Shown: positions 34,328 through 43,884 of the stretch, in pieces | Layout: the number at the start of each line of letters is the position of its first letter | Position numbering within the stretch: position 1 is the first letter of the stretch | DNA from: Jannaschia helgolandensis | GTDB taxonomy: Bacteria > Pseudomonadota > Alphaproteobacteria > Rhodobacterales > Rhodobacteraceae | DNA length: 64,000 bases | Assembly: GCF_900109285.1 (NCBI RefSeq) | Contig: NZ_FNZQ01000003.1 | Coordinates: 124,001-188,000 of the forward strand | Reading direction: 5' to 3' | Notes under the pieces: generated by a model | Databases searched by the model: none | What the model saw: the letters and a program-made list of their open reading frames with translations, nothing else | What the model was told of the DNA's origin: nothing | Program-made: the position numbers and the translations under genes

Positions 34328-36487
34328 TCAGGCAAAGGCGGCTTCGAACGCACCGCGATACAATGACGACAAGCCTGCCAGAGGGGTCTCGGTGGGGCCG
34401 AACTTGACAAATTCACCCCCGAACTGACCCACCATGGCAAGCGGAACGTCGGCTTGACCAGCCGCGACCATCAGCGATTCGGCGGCGTCGAAGGTGCAGG
34501 CAATCAGGTAGCGGCCCTGATCCTCTCCGAACAGGGCTGCGGTGCCGGTAACGTCCAGCGTGACACCCAACCCGTATGTCTCGGCCAATGTGAAGGCGGC
34601 CAGCGCCAGTCCACCGTCGCTCAGGTCGGTGCAGGCCGTGATCAGGGCGCGGTTGGCCAGCATGAACTCGCCGTGCCGTCGCTCGACCTCCAGATCGACG
34701 ACGGGGGCATCGCCGTCGCGCCGGTTCAGATGTTCCGCCAACAATGCCGAACAACCCAAATGCATGCCTTCGCCGCCCAACAGAAGGGCGATCATGCCTT
34801 CGTGCACCGGACCTGCGATGCGACTGCCCAATACGTCGATCAATCCGACCGCGCCAATGGTGGGCGTGGGGTCGATGCCGGTGCCATCGGTTTCATTATA
34901 GAGCGAGACATTGCCAGACACGATCGGCATGTCCAGCGCGCGGCAGGCCTGGCCGATACCGTCCAGCGCGCCGACGAACTGACCCATGATCTCAGGTTTC
35001 TCGGGGTTGCCGAAGTTCAGGTTGTCAGTCGTCGCCAACGGTTTCGCGCCCTTGCAGATCAGGTTGCGATAGGCTTCGGCAACGGCCTGTTTGCCACCCT
35101 CGACCGGGTTTGCCTTGACGTAACGTGGCGTCACGTCCGATGTGAAGGCCAATCCCTTGTCGGTGCCATGCACCCTGATCACACCACCATCGAGGCCGGG
35201 CAGAACTGCCGTGTCGCCCATAACCTGCGTGTCGTACTGCCGGATTATCCAATCGCGGGCACAGTAATTCACGCTGCCGATCAGGGCGCGCAGACCGTCG
35301 ACAGGGTCGATCTCCGCAACATGGGCCAACGGTGCGGGGGTGGGCGTCGGCATCCAGGGGCGGTCATATTCCGGCGCGCTGGACGCCAGCGTCGAGAGCG
35401 GCAGATCGGCCTTGGTCTCACCGGCCAACATGATCAGAAATCGATCTTCAGCAATGGTTTCGCCGACGATAGCGAAATCCAGATCCCACTTGTCGAATAC
35501 CGCGCGGGCAGCGTCCTCCCGCTCCGGGTCCAAGACCATCAGCATGCGTTCCTGGCTCTCGGACAGCATCATCTCATAGGCGGTCATGTTCTCTTCGCGC
35601 ACTGGCACGCGGTCCAGATCCAGCCGGATGCCAAGGCCACCCTTGTCACCCATCTCGACCGCCGAACAGGTCAGGCCAGCCGCGCCCATGTCCTGTATCG
35701 ACACGACCGCACCTGTCGCCATCAGCTCCAGCGTGGCCTCCATCAGCCGCTTTTCCGTGAATGGGTCACCGACCTGCACCGTCGGGCGCTTGTCCTCGAT
35801 GGTATCGTCGAACTCGGCACTGGCCATCGTCGCCCCGCCGACGCCGTCGCGCCCGGTCTTGGCACCCAGATAGACCACCGGACGCCCCACGCCGCTGGCC
35901 GCCGAATAGAAGATCTTGTCCGCGTCCGCGATGCCCGCCGCGAAGGCGTTCACAAGGCAATTGCCGTTATAGCTGGCGTCGAAGCGAACCTCGCCACCCA
36001 CGGTCGGCACCCCGAAGCAATTGCCATATCCACCGATGCCTTCGACCACGCCATGTACCAACTGCCGCGTCTTCGGGTGCGACACTTCGCCGAAGGACAA
36101 TGCGTTCATCGCCGCGACGGGCCGCGCGCCCATGGTGAACACGTCGCGCAGAATGCCCCCCACGCCGGTCGCCGCCCCCTGATAGGGTTCGATGTAGGAC
36201 GGGTGATTGTGGCTCTCCATCTTGAAGACGACGACTTGCCCGTCGCCGATGTCGACCACGCCCGCGTTCTCGCCCGGTCCGCAGACGACTTGCGGCCCTT
36301 CGACCGGCAACCCGCGCAGCCACTTCTTCGATGATTTGTAGGAACAATGCTCGTTCCACATCGCAGAAAAGATACCCAGCTCGGTGAACGACGGTTCCCG
36401 ACCCATGATTTCCAGAATGCGGTCGTACTCTGCGTCGCTCAGCCCGTGGGCGGCGATCAGGTCTGGTGTCAGGTCGGGGTCTTGCAT
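34328..36487 (-). CDS. purL: Phosphoribosylformylglycinamidine synthase large subunit (PurL)
   Basis: ATP-dependent step four of purine synthesis, 719 residues, the small PurL type that needs PurS and PurQ as separate partners; both are encoded about 8-13 kb away. Seen: [65 protein letters not shown] and [12 protein letters not shown]. The start at 36487 gives [12 protein letters not shown]; the frame is open 35 codons further upstream without family support. It is on its own and not in a pur operon. Confidence 0.96.
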   Translation of the reverse strand: MQDPDLTPDLIAAHGLSDAEYDRILEIMGREPSFTELGIFSAMWNEHCSYKSSKKWLRGLPVEGPQVVCGPGENAGVVDIGDGQVVVFKMESHNHPSYIEPYQGAATGVGGILRDVFTMGARPVAAMNALSFGEVSHPKTRQLVHGVVEGIGGYGNCFGVPTVGGEVRFDASYNGNCLVNAFAAGIADADKIFYSAASGVGRPVVYLGAKTGRDGVGGATMASAEFDDTIEDKRPTVQVGDPFTEKRLMEATLELMATGAVVSIQDMGAAGLTCSAVEMGDKGGLGIRLDLDRVPVREENMTAYEMMLSESQERMLMVLDPEREDAARAVFDKWDLDFAIVGETIAEDRFLIMLAGETKADLPLSTLASSAPEYDRPWMPTPTPAPLAHVAEIDPVDGLRALIGSVNYCARDWIIRQYDTQVMGDTAVLPGLDGGVIRVHGTDKGLAFTSDVTPRYVKANPVEGGKQAVAEAYRNLICKGAKPLATTDNLNFGNPEKPEIMGQFVGALDGIGQACRALDMPIVSGNVSLYNETDGTGIDPTPTIGAVGLIDVLGSRIAGPVHEGMIALLLGGEGMHLGCSALLAEHLNRRDGDAPVVDLEVERRHGEFMLANRALITACTDLSDGGLALAAFTLAETYGLGVTLDVTGTAALFGEDQGRYLIACTFDAAESLMVAAGQADVPLAMVGQFGGEFVKFGPTETPLAGLSSLYRGAFEAAFA

Positions 36488-36557
36488 GCACGGTCTCCGG
36501 GGCGCGGCGGCTTGGTCCGTGTCATAGGGCAGGGTGGCCGGGGGGTGAAGCCCTGCC

Positions 36558-37181
36558 TTAGGCCTGCTTGATCGCTGGAATAAGGTCGCCATACCCTGTC
36601 GCCCGCCGTTCGAAGGCCAACCCCAGTTTGTCGGCCGCCTTCTGCGCCCTGGCGGTCAGATCGGGGTCATCGGTCTGAGCCAGATAGACGACCTTGGTGT
36701 AATGCCCGAAATACATGTCCCGCAGCTGCGGATGCCGGTCCAGGCCCAAAGGCCGCGTCACGAAGGCATCGAACTGCCGCGCCAGAAAATCGGTCAGATA
36801 GAAGGCATCAATCTCGTCGCGGTCGGCAAAAGTGCCCAACCCTTCGAAAAAGGCGTAGCAATGCGGCCCCTCGATCATGCCGACGCCCAGCCTGTCACAC
36901 AGCCGCGCCAGATCGCCGCCGGTGCCGCAGTCGGCATAGGCCACGAAGACCCGCATGTACCCCCCGGCGCGCGCCGCTATGGCGGCTTCCACGGCGGGCG
37001 CGATCTTTTCGGGGTGGTTGTGCAGGATGGCCGGCAGGCAATGCAGGTCGATATGATCCAGCCGGTTGGCCGCCTTCACCGCAAGGATTTCATGCGCCAG
37101 GGCTCCGCAGGCGACGATCAGGACACGGCCCTCACCGGTCGCTTCAGGCCCGCTGGCGGTAAGCGTAGCATCCGGCGTCAC
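36558..37181 (-). CDS. DUF1638 family protein
   Basis: A 207-residue DUF1638 protein: [60 protein letters not shown] and [16 protein letters not shown]. Conserved cysteines and histidines suggest metal or cofactor binding. In Roseobacter-group genomes it tends to sit near corrinoid methyltransferase genes (my recollection), and a corrinoid protein gene is 1.4 kb away here. Biochemical function is not known to me. Confidence 0.85.
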   Translation of the reverse strand: MTPDATLTASGPEATGEGRVLIVACGALAHEILAVKAANRLDHIDLHCLPAILHNHPEKIAPAVEAAIAARAGGYMRVFVAYADCGTGGDLARLCDRLGVGMIEGPHCYAFFEGLGTFADRDEIDAFYLTDFLARQFDAFVTRPLGLDRHPQLRDMYFGHYTKVVYLAQTDDPDLTARAQKAADKLGLAFERRATGYGDLIPAIKQA

Positions 37182-37492
37182 GTCAATTTCACCGCTGTGC
37201 CATAGGCTATGACTTCCGACGCACCATCCGTGATAGTCGATGTCTCCAGCCGCATGGCGACAATGGCATCGGCACCCATCTTGCGCGCGTCCGCTACCAT
37301 CCGGTCAATGGCCTGTTCACGCGTGCCGGCCAGGAGGGCCGCGTATTCCTTGACCTCTCCGCCTACCAGGTTGCGCAGGCTGGCAACGATATCCGCCCCG
37401 ATATGTTTGGCGCGCACGGACGATCCTTTGACCAGCCCGAAACAGCTGGTAATCTCGCGCCCCGGCACGGCATCCGTCGTCGTCAGGATCAT
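37178..37492 (-). CDS. YbjQ/UPF0145 family protein
   Basis: A 104-residue protein of the YbjQ family: ILTTTDAVPGREI, FGLVKGSSVRAKHIGADIVASLRNLVGGEVKEY and MGADAIVAMRLETS. The fold is a small oligomeric alpha/beta domain of unknown function. The start at 37492 gives MILTTTD; the open frame extends 25 codons further without similarity. The stop overlaps the DUF1638 start by four bases. Confidence 0.88.
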   Translation of the reverse strand: MILTTTDAVPGREITSCFGLVKGSSVRAKHIGADIVASLRNLVGGEVKEYAALLAGTREQAIDRMVADARKMGADAIVAMRLETSTITDGASEVIAYGTAVKLT

Positions 37493-37496
37493 CGTC

Positions 37497-37709
37497 CTAC
37501 TCCATCTTGTCGTAGTGATCGTCGTCGTCGCTGCCCAACCGGTCCGCGACCACGCGCCAAACCACATATGCCACCAGAAGTCCGGGAATCAGGGCGAAAA
37601 TTCCGATCGGCATCATGGTCGATGCCGCGACGACGGCCGCCAGCCAGACCGTCGCGGCGGCGGCGGCAATCACGATCACGAGGATCAGGACAAGACGGTC
37701 CAGCGGCAT
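37497..37709 (-). CDS. Small two-helix membrane protein
   Basis: A 70-residue protein with two hydrophobic segments (LVLILVIVIAAAAATVWLA and MPIGIFALIPGLLVAYVVW) and an acidic tail DDDDHYDKME. The stop lies four bases before the YbjQ start, so it is probably the first gene of that operon. A much longer open frame continues upstream, but the ATG at 37709 marks the plausible protein. Not recognised. Confidence 0.65.
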   Translation of the reverse strand: MPLDRLVLILVIVIAAAAATVWLAAVVAASTMMPIGIFALIPGLLVAYVVWRVVADRLGSDDDDHYDKME

Positions 37710-37829
37710 GGCGGTCTCCGACGAAAAACGTATTCCTAGTATGGGGACGATGGCGCGCCCTGCCAATGGCCCGTTGACGTCGTTGTCCGTCGAAGTCAGC
37801 TTCGCAAGGCCATGCGGAGGAGAATTGAC

Positions 37830-38321
37830 TTGAGAATTGTCGTGATGGGTGTGACCTCGACGGGCAAGAGCCTGATGGGACGGATGCTGGCCGATGCCCT
37901 TGGCGGCACTTTCATCGACGGCGATGACCTGCATCCGAAATCCAACGTCGCCAAGATGGCGCGGGGCGAGCCGCTGAACGACATGGACCGCGCGCCCTGG
38001 CTTGATCTTGTGGGGCAGCGATTGGCGCAGGGGCAGGGCACTGTGGTAGTGGCCAGTTCGGCGCTCAAGAGGATTTACCGGGACCGTATCCGCAAACACG
38101 CCGGATCGGTGATCTTCGTGCACCTGACCGGCCCGCGCGAGGTAATTGCCGAACGGATGAAGGCCCGCGAGGGGCATTTCATGCCGGTCTCCTTGCTGGA
38201 CAGCCAACTGGCCACATTGGAGGGATTTGTGCCGGGTGAAATCGCGGTCGAGGTCGATATCACGCGCCCGCCCGCCCGTATCCTGGGCGATATTCTGAAC
38301 CGGCTGCGCGCGCTTGGGTGA
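37830..38321 (+). CDS. gntK: Gluconokinase
   Basis: P-loop carbohydrate kinase forming 6-phosphogluconate, about 163 residues. Walker A is GVTSTGKSL, followed by the gluconate-binding FIDGDDLHPKSNVAKMARGEPLND stretch and VVVASSALKRIYRDRIR. I choose TTG at 37830 because GGAGGAG (37816-37822) lies seven bases upstream and the result MRIVVMGV is the expected N-terminus. The alternative ATG at 37812 would place that Shine-Dalgarno inside the gene. Confidence 0.88.
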   Translation: MRIVVMGVTSTGKSLMGRMLADALGGTFIDGDDLHPKSNVAKMARGEPLNDMDRAPWLDLVGQRLAQGQGTVVVASSALKRIYRDRIRKHAGSVIFVHLTGPREVIAERMKAREGHFMPVSLLDSQLATLEGFVPGEIAVEVDITRPPARILGDILNRLRALG

Positions 38322-38550
38322 TGGCCCGGACCGTGACGGACTGATCAGGCCAACGAGAACGACGCAAGCAACCCGCTCGCCTGCGTCGCGGCTTGTGGGG
38401 CATGCTGTTGACCAAGCGGTGGCCGCGCTGTTTGGCGCAAAGATCATGAAGATTGCAGGCGAAAGGACATTTCAGAGCCTCGCGCACACGAATTCCCCGT
38501 CATGGGTCAATGAGATCAAGCTGACCTCGGGGTGCGCGCGCTTCTTTGCT

Positions 38551-38600
38551 CGTAAAATATTCCGGGGGGCCCGAAGGGCGGGGGCAGCGCCCCCTCCGAT
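38551..38600. repeat. GC-rich intergenic hairpin element of Rhodobacterales type
   Basis: The stretch AAAATATTCCGGGGGGCCCG is followed by GGGGGC-AGC-GCCCCC (38580-38594), a tight hairpin. I have seen similar AAATATTCCGGGGG...GCAGCGCCCC sequences between genes in this family. It lies just downstream of the corrinoid protein gene and could end its transcript. The remaining intergenic sequence from 38322 shows nothing I can name. Confidence 0.55.
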
Positions 38601-38618
38601 CCCGGCCGAATCGCGCCT

Positions 38619-39317
38619 TCAGGCCGACATCTGGTTATGCTTGCGCGCCATCCATGTCTTCGCCGTTTCGACCGCGACGGCGGCATCGCGGCAATAGGCA
38701 TCTGCACCGATGGCCTTGCCGAATTCCTCGTTCAGGGGGGCGCCGCCGACCAATACGATGTAATCGTCGCGGATACCCTGCGCGACCATCGTGTCGATCA
38801 CCACCTTCATATACGGCATCGTCGTCGTCAGCAGGGCCGACATGCCGATGATATCCGCGTCTTCGGCCTTGGCCGTGTCCAGATAATTGTCGACCGCATT
38901 GTTGATGCCGATGTCCACGACCTCGAAGCCCGCGCCCTCCATCATCATGCCGACAAGGTTCTTGCCGATGTCATGAATGTCGCCCTTGACCGTGCCGATC
39001 ACCATCTTGCCGACGCGGGGCGCGCCGGTTTCGGCCAGAAGTGGTTTCAGGATCGCCATACCGCCCTTCATCGCGCCCGCCGCCAACAGGACTTCGGGAA
39101 CGAACAGGATACCATCGCGGAAATCGTTGCCGACAATGGTCATTCCACCGACCAGCGCCTTGGTCAGAACATCGTAAGGTTCCCAACCCCGTTCGAGCAG
39201 GATGTTCACGCCTTCCTCGATCTCTTCCTTCAGGCCATCGTAAAGATCGTCGAACATCTGCGCGACGAGTTCTTCGTCATCGAGATCGGCAAGGATGATT
39301 TCGTCATCGTCGGACAT
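38619..39317 (-). CDS. Corrinoid (B12-binding) methyltransferase protein, MtbC/MttC-like
   Basis: A 232-residue corrinoid protein. Residues 20-95 form the B12 cap domain (GVNILLERGWEPYDVLTKALVGGM, then FVPEVLLAAGAMKGG). Residues 100-220 form the cobalamin-binding fold with D113-x-H115-x-x-G118 in KGDIHDIGKN, where His115 ligates cobalt; SALLTTT and VLVGGAPLNEEF complete the site. It carries a methyl group between a donor and an acceptor methyltransferase. The homocysteine methyltransferase 2.2 kb away is a plausible partner in a split methionine synthase. Confidence 0.92.
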   Translation of the reverse strand: MSDDDEIILADLDDEELVAQMFDDLYDGLKEEIEEGVNILLERGWEPYDVLTKALVGGMTIVGNDFRDGILFVPEVLLAAGAMKGGMAILKPLLAETGAPRVGKMVIGTVKGDIHDIGKNLVGMMMEGAGFEVVDIGINNAVDNYLDTAKAEDADIIGMSALLTTTMPYMKVVIDTMVAQGIRDDYIVLVGGAPLNEEFGKAIGADAYCRDAAVAVETAKTWMARKHNQMSA

Positions 39318-39433
39318 GGGGGCCTCCGGGGCACGGTAATGATCGAGAATTGCGGGTTCGCAGCGCAGGGGTCAGCGCGGAAAGCGACATCGGGCGCGCA
39401 TAGGGCGACGCCTCTTGTCGGATCGGGATATAT

Positions 39434-39448
39434 GTTCTACATATGTTC
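39434..39448 (+). promoter_or_regulatory. LexA (SOS) box, GTTC-N7-GTTC
   Basis: GTTC-TACATAT-GTTC matches exactly the alphaproteobacterial LexA operator consensus. It ends 32 bases before the radical SAM gene start, in an AT-rich promoter-like stretch, so that gene is probably DNA-damage inducible. Confidence 0.72.
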
Positions 39449-39479
39449 TCATTCGCCAGACTTGGGAACGAGGGTTATC

Positions 39480-40523
39480 ATGGGCCATGAACGGCACGAT
39501 TATCCGGGGCTTGTGGCCAGGGGGGCCCTGTCCAACGACACGGGCCGGTACGAGGCGTTTCAGCGCGATGCGCCCTTGCCGGATACCCTGCGGACCGAGG
39601 TGCGGGATGAAGTGGTGGGTCGGGTCATTTCGACCAATACATCGCCCGATATCGGGTTCGACCGGTCGATCAACCCCTATCGTGGCTGTGAACACGGCTG
39701 CATCTATTGTTATGCCCGCCCGACCCATGCGTGGCTTGGCCTGTCGCCCGGTCTTGATTTCGAGACCAGGCTGATCGCCCGTCCGAACGCCGCCGCCGCC
39801 CTGACGCGGGAATTGGCAGCCAGATCCTATGTTCCGAAGCTGATCGCCATCGGCACGAACACTGACCCTTACCAGCCCATCGAACGCGACCGGAAGATCA
39901 TGCGGCAATTGCTTTGCGTCCTGCGCGATCACGCCCATCCGGTCGGCATCACCACCAAGGGCGTGATGGTCGAACGCGACGCGGATATCCTGACCGAGAT
40001 GGGGCCGGAGCTTTGCCGCGTCGGCCTGTCGGTTACGACGCTGGACGACGCGCTGGCCCGTCGACTGGAGCCGCGGGTGCCGGTCCCGTCGCGCCGACTG
40101 AAGGCGATCGAACGGCTGGCGAATGCCGGTGTCCAGGTCCGCGTCATGGTCAGCCCGGTGATTCCCGGTCTGACCGATCACGAGGTCGAGGCGATCCTGC
40201 GCGCCGCCGCCGACGCGGGTGCAGTCGCTGCCAGCATGATTCCCTTGCGCCTGCCGCTGGAAGTCGCTCCCCTGTTCGAGGAATGGCTTCGTGCCCATGT
40301 CCCCGACCGCGCCCGCAAGGTGTTGAATCGGGTGCGGGAGTTTCACGGGGGCAAGCTCTATGATGCTGGCTTCGGTCACCGGATGCGCGGCAAGGGTGTG
40401 CATGCCGACCTGCTGCAAAAACGATTCGAACGGGCCTGCCGCGAGACAGGACTTGTTTCGCGTCTGCCGCCGCTCCGGACCGATCTGTTCAGCGTACCAG
40501 GATCGCAGATGTCGTTGTTCTAG
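39480..40523 (+). CDS. PA0069-family radical SAM protein (SplB-like)
   Basis: A 347-residue radical SAM protein. The cluster motif is C70-x3-C74-x2-C77 (CEHGCIYC), preceded by DIGFDRSINPYRG. Other family marks: IAIGTNTDPYQPIE, GITTKGVMVERD, VMVSPVIPGLTD and the ending SQMSLF. Members are often annotated as photolyase- or spore-lyase-like (COG1533), but the substrate is unproven. A LexA box upstream supports a link to DNA damage. The ATG at 39480 is the likely start; the frame is open far upstream without similarity. Confidence 0.88.
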   Translation: MGHERHDYPGLVARGALSNDTGRYEAFQRDAPLPDTLRTEVRDEVVGRVISTNTSPDIGFDRSINPYRGCEHGCIYCYARPTHAWLGLSPGLDFETRLIARPNAAAALTRELAARSYVPKLIAIGTNTDPYQPIERDRKIMRQLLCVLRDHAHPVGITTKGVMVERDADILTEMGPELCRVGLSVTTLDDALARRLEPRVPVPSRRLKAIERLANAGVQVRVMVSPVIPGLTDHEVEAILRAAADAGAVAASMIPLRLPLEVAPLFEEWLRAHVPDRARKVLNRVREFHGGKLYDAGFGHRMRGKGVHADLLQKRFERACRETGLVSRLPPLRTDLFSVPGSQMSLF

Positions 40524-40579
40524 GGGGCTGTGCCGCCGACGCGTGCCCGCAGGATGGAGAAGCCTGTGTCTCAAGTCGA

Positions 40580-41479
40580 TCATCCGCCGACACTCCGTCC
40601 AACGTTGATCTCCGCCAAGACAGCCTCGTGGTCCGATCCATTTTGTCCTGTGACGGTCGCGCGGGCGTTCCAGCCCGGCGGTACCAGAACGTGGTCGATC
40701 GGCAGGCGAACGAGGCCATTCTTCTTGATAAATGTCGCGCGAATGCCGTCGATCGGTCGTGTGTTACTGGCCCTTGCAATGCGGGTGGTAGCAGCCGACC
40801 AGGGCATCTGGTTGAAATCGCCGCCTATAATCACGGGACCTGGCAGGGCTGCGAGATCCGATGTCAGTCGCGCGACCTGCCTGGCCTGCGCATTGCCACC
40901 GGCTGGCCACGGCCAAACCAGATGAAGGGACACGATGGTGACGTCGCCACCCGGTGCTGCGACCCGTATCCAGGCCTCGCCGTTCGTAAGACATCCGGAG
41001 GCAAGGGCCGGAAACCGAGATACCACTGCCGTCTGCGTCAATGTCTTATCGGCGCAGGTGATAACGGTCCACCCGGACGGAAATGCGGAAAGCGCGACCT
41101 TGGCCCCACGCGTCTCCTGAAGGGTGGCGATATCGAAATCACCCAGCCGCGCGGTCAGATCCGTCGCCGGGTTCTTGTAATACAGATTGTGCTGCAACAA
41201 TCGCAGCGTTGCATCCGTCGGGGCGGCATTGGCGACCGGCCAGGTCAGATCCACCACCGGCCATATGCCAATCATGGCCACGGGCAGAACCGCCCATCGC
41301 ATCCCTTGCGCCAGACCCCGGCCAAGCATGGCCAGACCAAGGATGACGACAGCCGCATAGGGCGACACGATCCGCAGCGAATCGAACGCGGGTAACCACC
41401 ATGCAGCCATCGCGGCCAGCACGCAAATCACGCTCGCCGCGATCACGGCGACCGACAGACCGCGCAGGGACCGACGCAT
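40580..41479 (-). CDS. Membrane-anchored endonuclease/exonuclease/phosphatase family protein
   Basis: A 299-residue protein. Residues 1-80 hold about three hydrophobic helices (AVIAASVICVLAAMAAW; AAVVILGLAMLG; AVLPVAMIGIW). Residues 90-295 are an EEP domain: LRLLQHNLYYKN with the Asn ligand, IATLQETRGAK with the metal Glu, VSLHLVWPW, IIGGDFNQMPW and GSDHEAVLAEI with the Asp-His pair. All catalytic positions are intact. Substrate may be nucleic acid or phospholipid-like. The start coincides with the last base of the homocysteine methyltransferase stop. Confidence 0.85.
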   Translation of the reverse strand: MRRSLRGLSVAVIAASVICVLAAMAAWWLPAFDSLRIVSPYAAVVILGLAMLGRGLAQGMRWAVLPVAMIGIWPVVDLTWPVANAAPTDATLRLLQHNLYYKNPATDLTARLGDFDIATLQETRGAKVALSAFPSGWTVITCADKTLTQTAVVSRFPALASGCLTNGEAWIRVAAPGGDVTIVSLHLVWPWPAGGNAQARQVARLTSDLAALPGPVIIGGDFNQMPWSAATTRIARASNTRPIDGIRATFIKKNGLVRLPIDHVLVPPGWNARATVTGQNGSDHEAVLAEINVGRSVGG

Positions 41480-42489
41480 CAGACGCGTGCGCGCCGTCTG
41501 CTGGTCCGATCCCGCGTCGGGCCTTTGCCGTCGGTCCCGTCGCTGTCGGACGAAAACCCGCCCAGCCGCTCGGCCACTTCGGCCAAAGGCGCTGCCGGAC
41601 CTCTGGGCGTGGATTCCAATGCCGCGCGCATCGCCCGCAGGTGGTCGGGCGTCGTGCCGCAGCAGCCCCCGATGATCGTGGCCCCGGCATTGCGCGCAAG
41701 AACGGCGTAATCTGCCATCAATTCGGGTGTGCCGTTGTAATGGATGTGGCCATCGTGATATTTGGGAATGCCCGCGTTGCCCTTGGCGATCAGCGGCCCC
41801 GATCCCTTGCCGAAACCCATGAGAGTGCGGATCAGGTCCGACGACCCCACGCCGCAGTTCGCCCCGTAAGCAACCGGCTGATGCGCCAATTTGCCGATGA
41901 TCCGGGTCATCTCGCCCGACGTCGTGCCCATCATGGTGCGGCCCGCTGTGTCAAAGCTCATGGTGACGCACCACGGCATGTCGGCCAATGCTGCGGCTTC
42001 GGCTACGGCACGCAGCTCTTCGGGGGCGGAAATTGTCTCGGCCCACAGCACATCTGCTCCGCCTGCCTTCAATCCCTCGGCCTGATCGTGGAAGATTTCG
42101 ACCGCGATCTCGTGCGTCAGCGGTCCCATCGGTGCCATGATCTCGCCAGTGGGACCCATGGAACCGGCGACGACAACCGTACGCCCGGCCTTGTCTGCAA
42201 TTTCCCGTCCGATTTCCGCCCCCATCCGCGACAGCTCTCCGGCGCGTTTTTCGGCACCGTGAAGTTTCAGCCGCGAAGCATTGCCGCCGAAGGTATTGGT
42301 CAGGAAGATGTCCGAACCCGCGTCGACCGCACCGGAATAGAGCGCGCGAATCTTGTCGGATTCGGTCTCATTCCACATTTCGGGCGCATCGCCGGACGTC
42401 AGTCCCATATTGAACAACGTCGTGCCCGTAGCCCCGTCTGTCAGCAGCCAGTCGCGGGTCTTGAGCAGGTCGGTCAGGGCATTGGACAT
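41479..42489 (-). CDS. bmt: Betaine/homocysteine S-methyltransferase family protein
   Basis: A 336-residue zinc methyltransferase: LLTDGATGTTLFNMGL, TNTFGGNASRLKLHG, and zinc cysteines in GANCG (Cys212) and GGCCG (Cys276, Cys277). It transfers a methyl group to homocysteine to give methionine. The donor could be betaine, S-methylmethionine, or methylcobalamin bound to the nearby corrinoid protein. In Rhodobacterales this type is usually named Bmt, though in Phaeobacter a related protein is reported as one part of a split methionine synthase. The C-terminal Arg/Ser-rich tail is unusual. Confidence 0.88.
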   Translation of the reverse strand: MSNALTDLLKTRDWLLTDGATGTTLFNMGLTSGDAPEMWNETESDKIRALYSGAVDAGSDIFLTNTFGGNASRLKLHGAEKRAGELSRMGAEIGREIADKAGRTVVVAGSMGPTGEIMAPMGPLTHEIAVEIFHDQAEGLKAGGADVLWAETISAPEELRAVAEAAALADMPWCVTMSFDTAGRTMMGTTSGEMTRIIGKLAHQPVAYGANCGVGSSDLIRTLMGFGKGSGPLIAKGNAGIPKYHDGHIHYNGTPELMADYAVLARNAGATIIGGCCGTTPDHLRAMRAALESTPRGPAAPLAEVAERLGGFSSDSDGTDGKGPTRDRTSRRRARV

Positions 42490-42551
42490 GGACAGTCTCC
42501 GGGACGGAAAGGAAGGGGGGCCTTCTCGCGCGGGCGCGGCGCGCAGGCAAA

Positions 42552-42568
42552 TTCATATTATGCATGAA
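42552..42568. promoter_or_regulatory. Inverted repeat in the promoter region of the homocysteine methyltransferase gene
   Basis: TTCAT-N7-ATGAA (TTCATATTATGCATGAA) lies about 65 bases upstream of the gene in an AT-rich patch within GC-rich DNA. It may be an operator for a methionine-cycle regulator or part of a promoter. No riboswitch fold was recognised in the leader. Confidence 0.4.
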
Positions 42569-42655
42569 AAACATGAGGTGCGCGCAAATACGCCTGCACC
42601 GCAGTTCCCCGGCAGGGCGGGACGATCAGGCCCGCAAGCCTGACCGCAGCAGATC

Positions 42656-42976
42656 TCACTTCAATTCGGTCATCACCTGTTCCTTGGCGGTGACCATCAA
42701 CGCATCCATCTTGGCGCGGATCTCGGCTGTGGGGACCTTTTCGCCCAGATCACCCGCGACCTTGCGCAGCACGTCGTCATCTCCCGCCTCCTCGAAATCG
42801 GCCTTGACGACTTCCTTGGCGTAGGCGGCTTTTTCGTCGCCTTCCTTGCCCAGAAGCTCTGCGGCCCATTCGCCCAGCAGACGATTGCGTCGCGCATCGA
42901 CCTTGAACTGGACTTCGGCGTCATGCGCATACTTGCTCTCGAAACTCTTTTCGCGGTCTTTGAAGTTGTCGGCCAT
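42656..42976 (-). CDS. DUF1476 protein, F1-ATPase inhibitor zeta-like
   Basis: A 106-residue helical protein: DNFKDREKSFESKYAHDAEVQFKVDARRNRLLGEWAAELLG is the family hallmark. In Paracoccus and other alphaproteobacteria the zeta subunit inhibits ATP hydrolysis by F1. The start at 42976 gives MADNFKDRE; the frame is open 51 codons further upstream without support. Confidence 0.92.
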   Translation of the reverse strand: MADNFKDREKSFESKYAHDAEVQFKVDARRNRLLGEWAAELLGKEGDEKAAYAKEVVKADFEEAGDDDVLRKVAGDLGEKVPTAEIRAKMDALMVTAKEQVMTELK

Positions 42977-43112
42977 GGGTGGACTCCCGGATAAATCAAT
43001 TATCCCTTCGATATGCGCAGCCTGACCTGCCGCTGCAAGCCGCTTCGCTTGGCAAAGCGGATGGATCGGCTTATGGACTGCCGGAACCGCGACCAAACTC
43101 ACCCCCGAGGAT

Positions 43113-43877
43113 ATGATGGCCAGACGCAAGAAGGTCTACGAAGGTAAGGCCAAGATCCTGTATGAAGGCCCCGAGCCGGGTACGCTGGTCCAGTATTTCA
43201 AGGACGACGCGACAGCCTTCAACGCTGAAAAGAAGGACGTGATCGACGGCAAGGGCGTTTTGAACAACCGCCTTTCCGAATTCTTCATGGTCGGCCTCGG
43301 TCAGATCGGTGTGCCGACGCACTTCATCAAGCGTCTGAACATGCGTGAACAATTGATCCGCGCGGTCGAGATCATTCCGCTGGAAATCATCGTGCGCAAC
43401 GTCGCCGCGGGCAGCCTTTCGACCCGTCTGGGCATTGAGGAAGGGACGCCTCTGCCGCGCCCGATCATCGAGTTCTGCTACAAGGACGACAAGCTGGGCG
43501 ACCCGCTCGTGGCCGAGGAACACATCATTGCCTTCGGTTGGGCCACGCAGCAGGATCTGGACGATATCGTTGCACTTGCCCTTCGGGTAAATGACTTCCT
43601 GTCGGGCTGCATGCTGGCTGTCGGGATCAAGCTGGTTGATTTCAAGATCGAGGTCGGACGCATTTGGGACAATGATTTCCAGCGTCTTATCCTGGCCGAT
43701 GAAATCAGCCCCGACAGCTGTCGCCTGTGGGACATTGAAACCGGCAAAAAGCTGGATAAGGACGTGTTTCGCCGCGACCTGGGCTCGCTGACCGATGCCT
43801 ATACCGAAGTCGCGCGTCGTCTGGGTGTATTGCCCACCAACTCCGCCCCGGCGACCAAGCCGCATCTGATCAACTGA
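43113..43877 (+). CDS. purC: SAICAR synthetase (PurC)
   Basis: Phosphoribosylaminoimidazole-succinocarboxamide synthase, 254 residues. Seen: [54 protein letters not shown] and [14 protein letters not shown]. Start is one of two adjacent Met codons (43113 or 43116). Followed by purS seven bases later. Confidence 0.96.
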   Translation: MMARRKKVYEGKAKILYEGPEPGTLVQYFKDDATAFNAEKKDVIDGKGVLNNRLSEFFMVGLGQIGVPTHFIKRLNMREQLIRAVEIIPLEIIVRNVAAGSLSTRLGIEEGTPLPRPIIEFCYKDDKLGDPLVAEEHIIAFGWATQQDLDDIVALALRVNDFLSGCMLAVGIKLVDFKIEVGRIWDNDFQRLILADEISPDSCRLWDIETGKKLDKDVFRRDLGSLTDAYTEVARRLGVLPTNSAPATKPHLIN

Positions 43878-43884
43878 GGCTCCG

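Noticed and set aside
34454-36334. 626-codon open frame opposite purL
   Set aside because: Mirror of PurL codon bias, no family similarity.
38322-38550. Possible tRNA or small gene in the gap after gluconokinase
   Set aside because: No cloverleaf or T-loop sequence and no convincing open frame.
42490-42655. SAM-type riboswitch upstream of the homocysteine methyltransferase
   Set aside because: I could not fit any known SAM or SAH riboswitch core to the leader.
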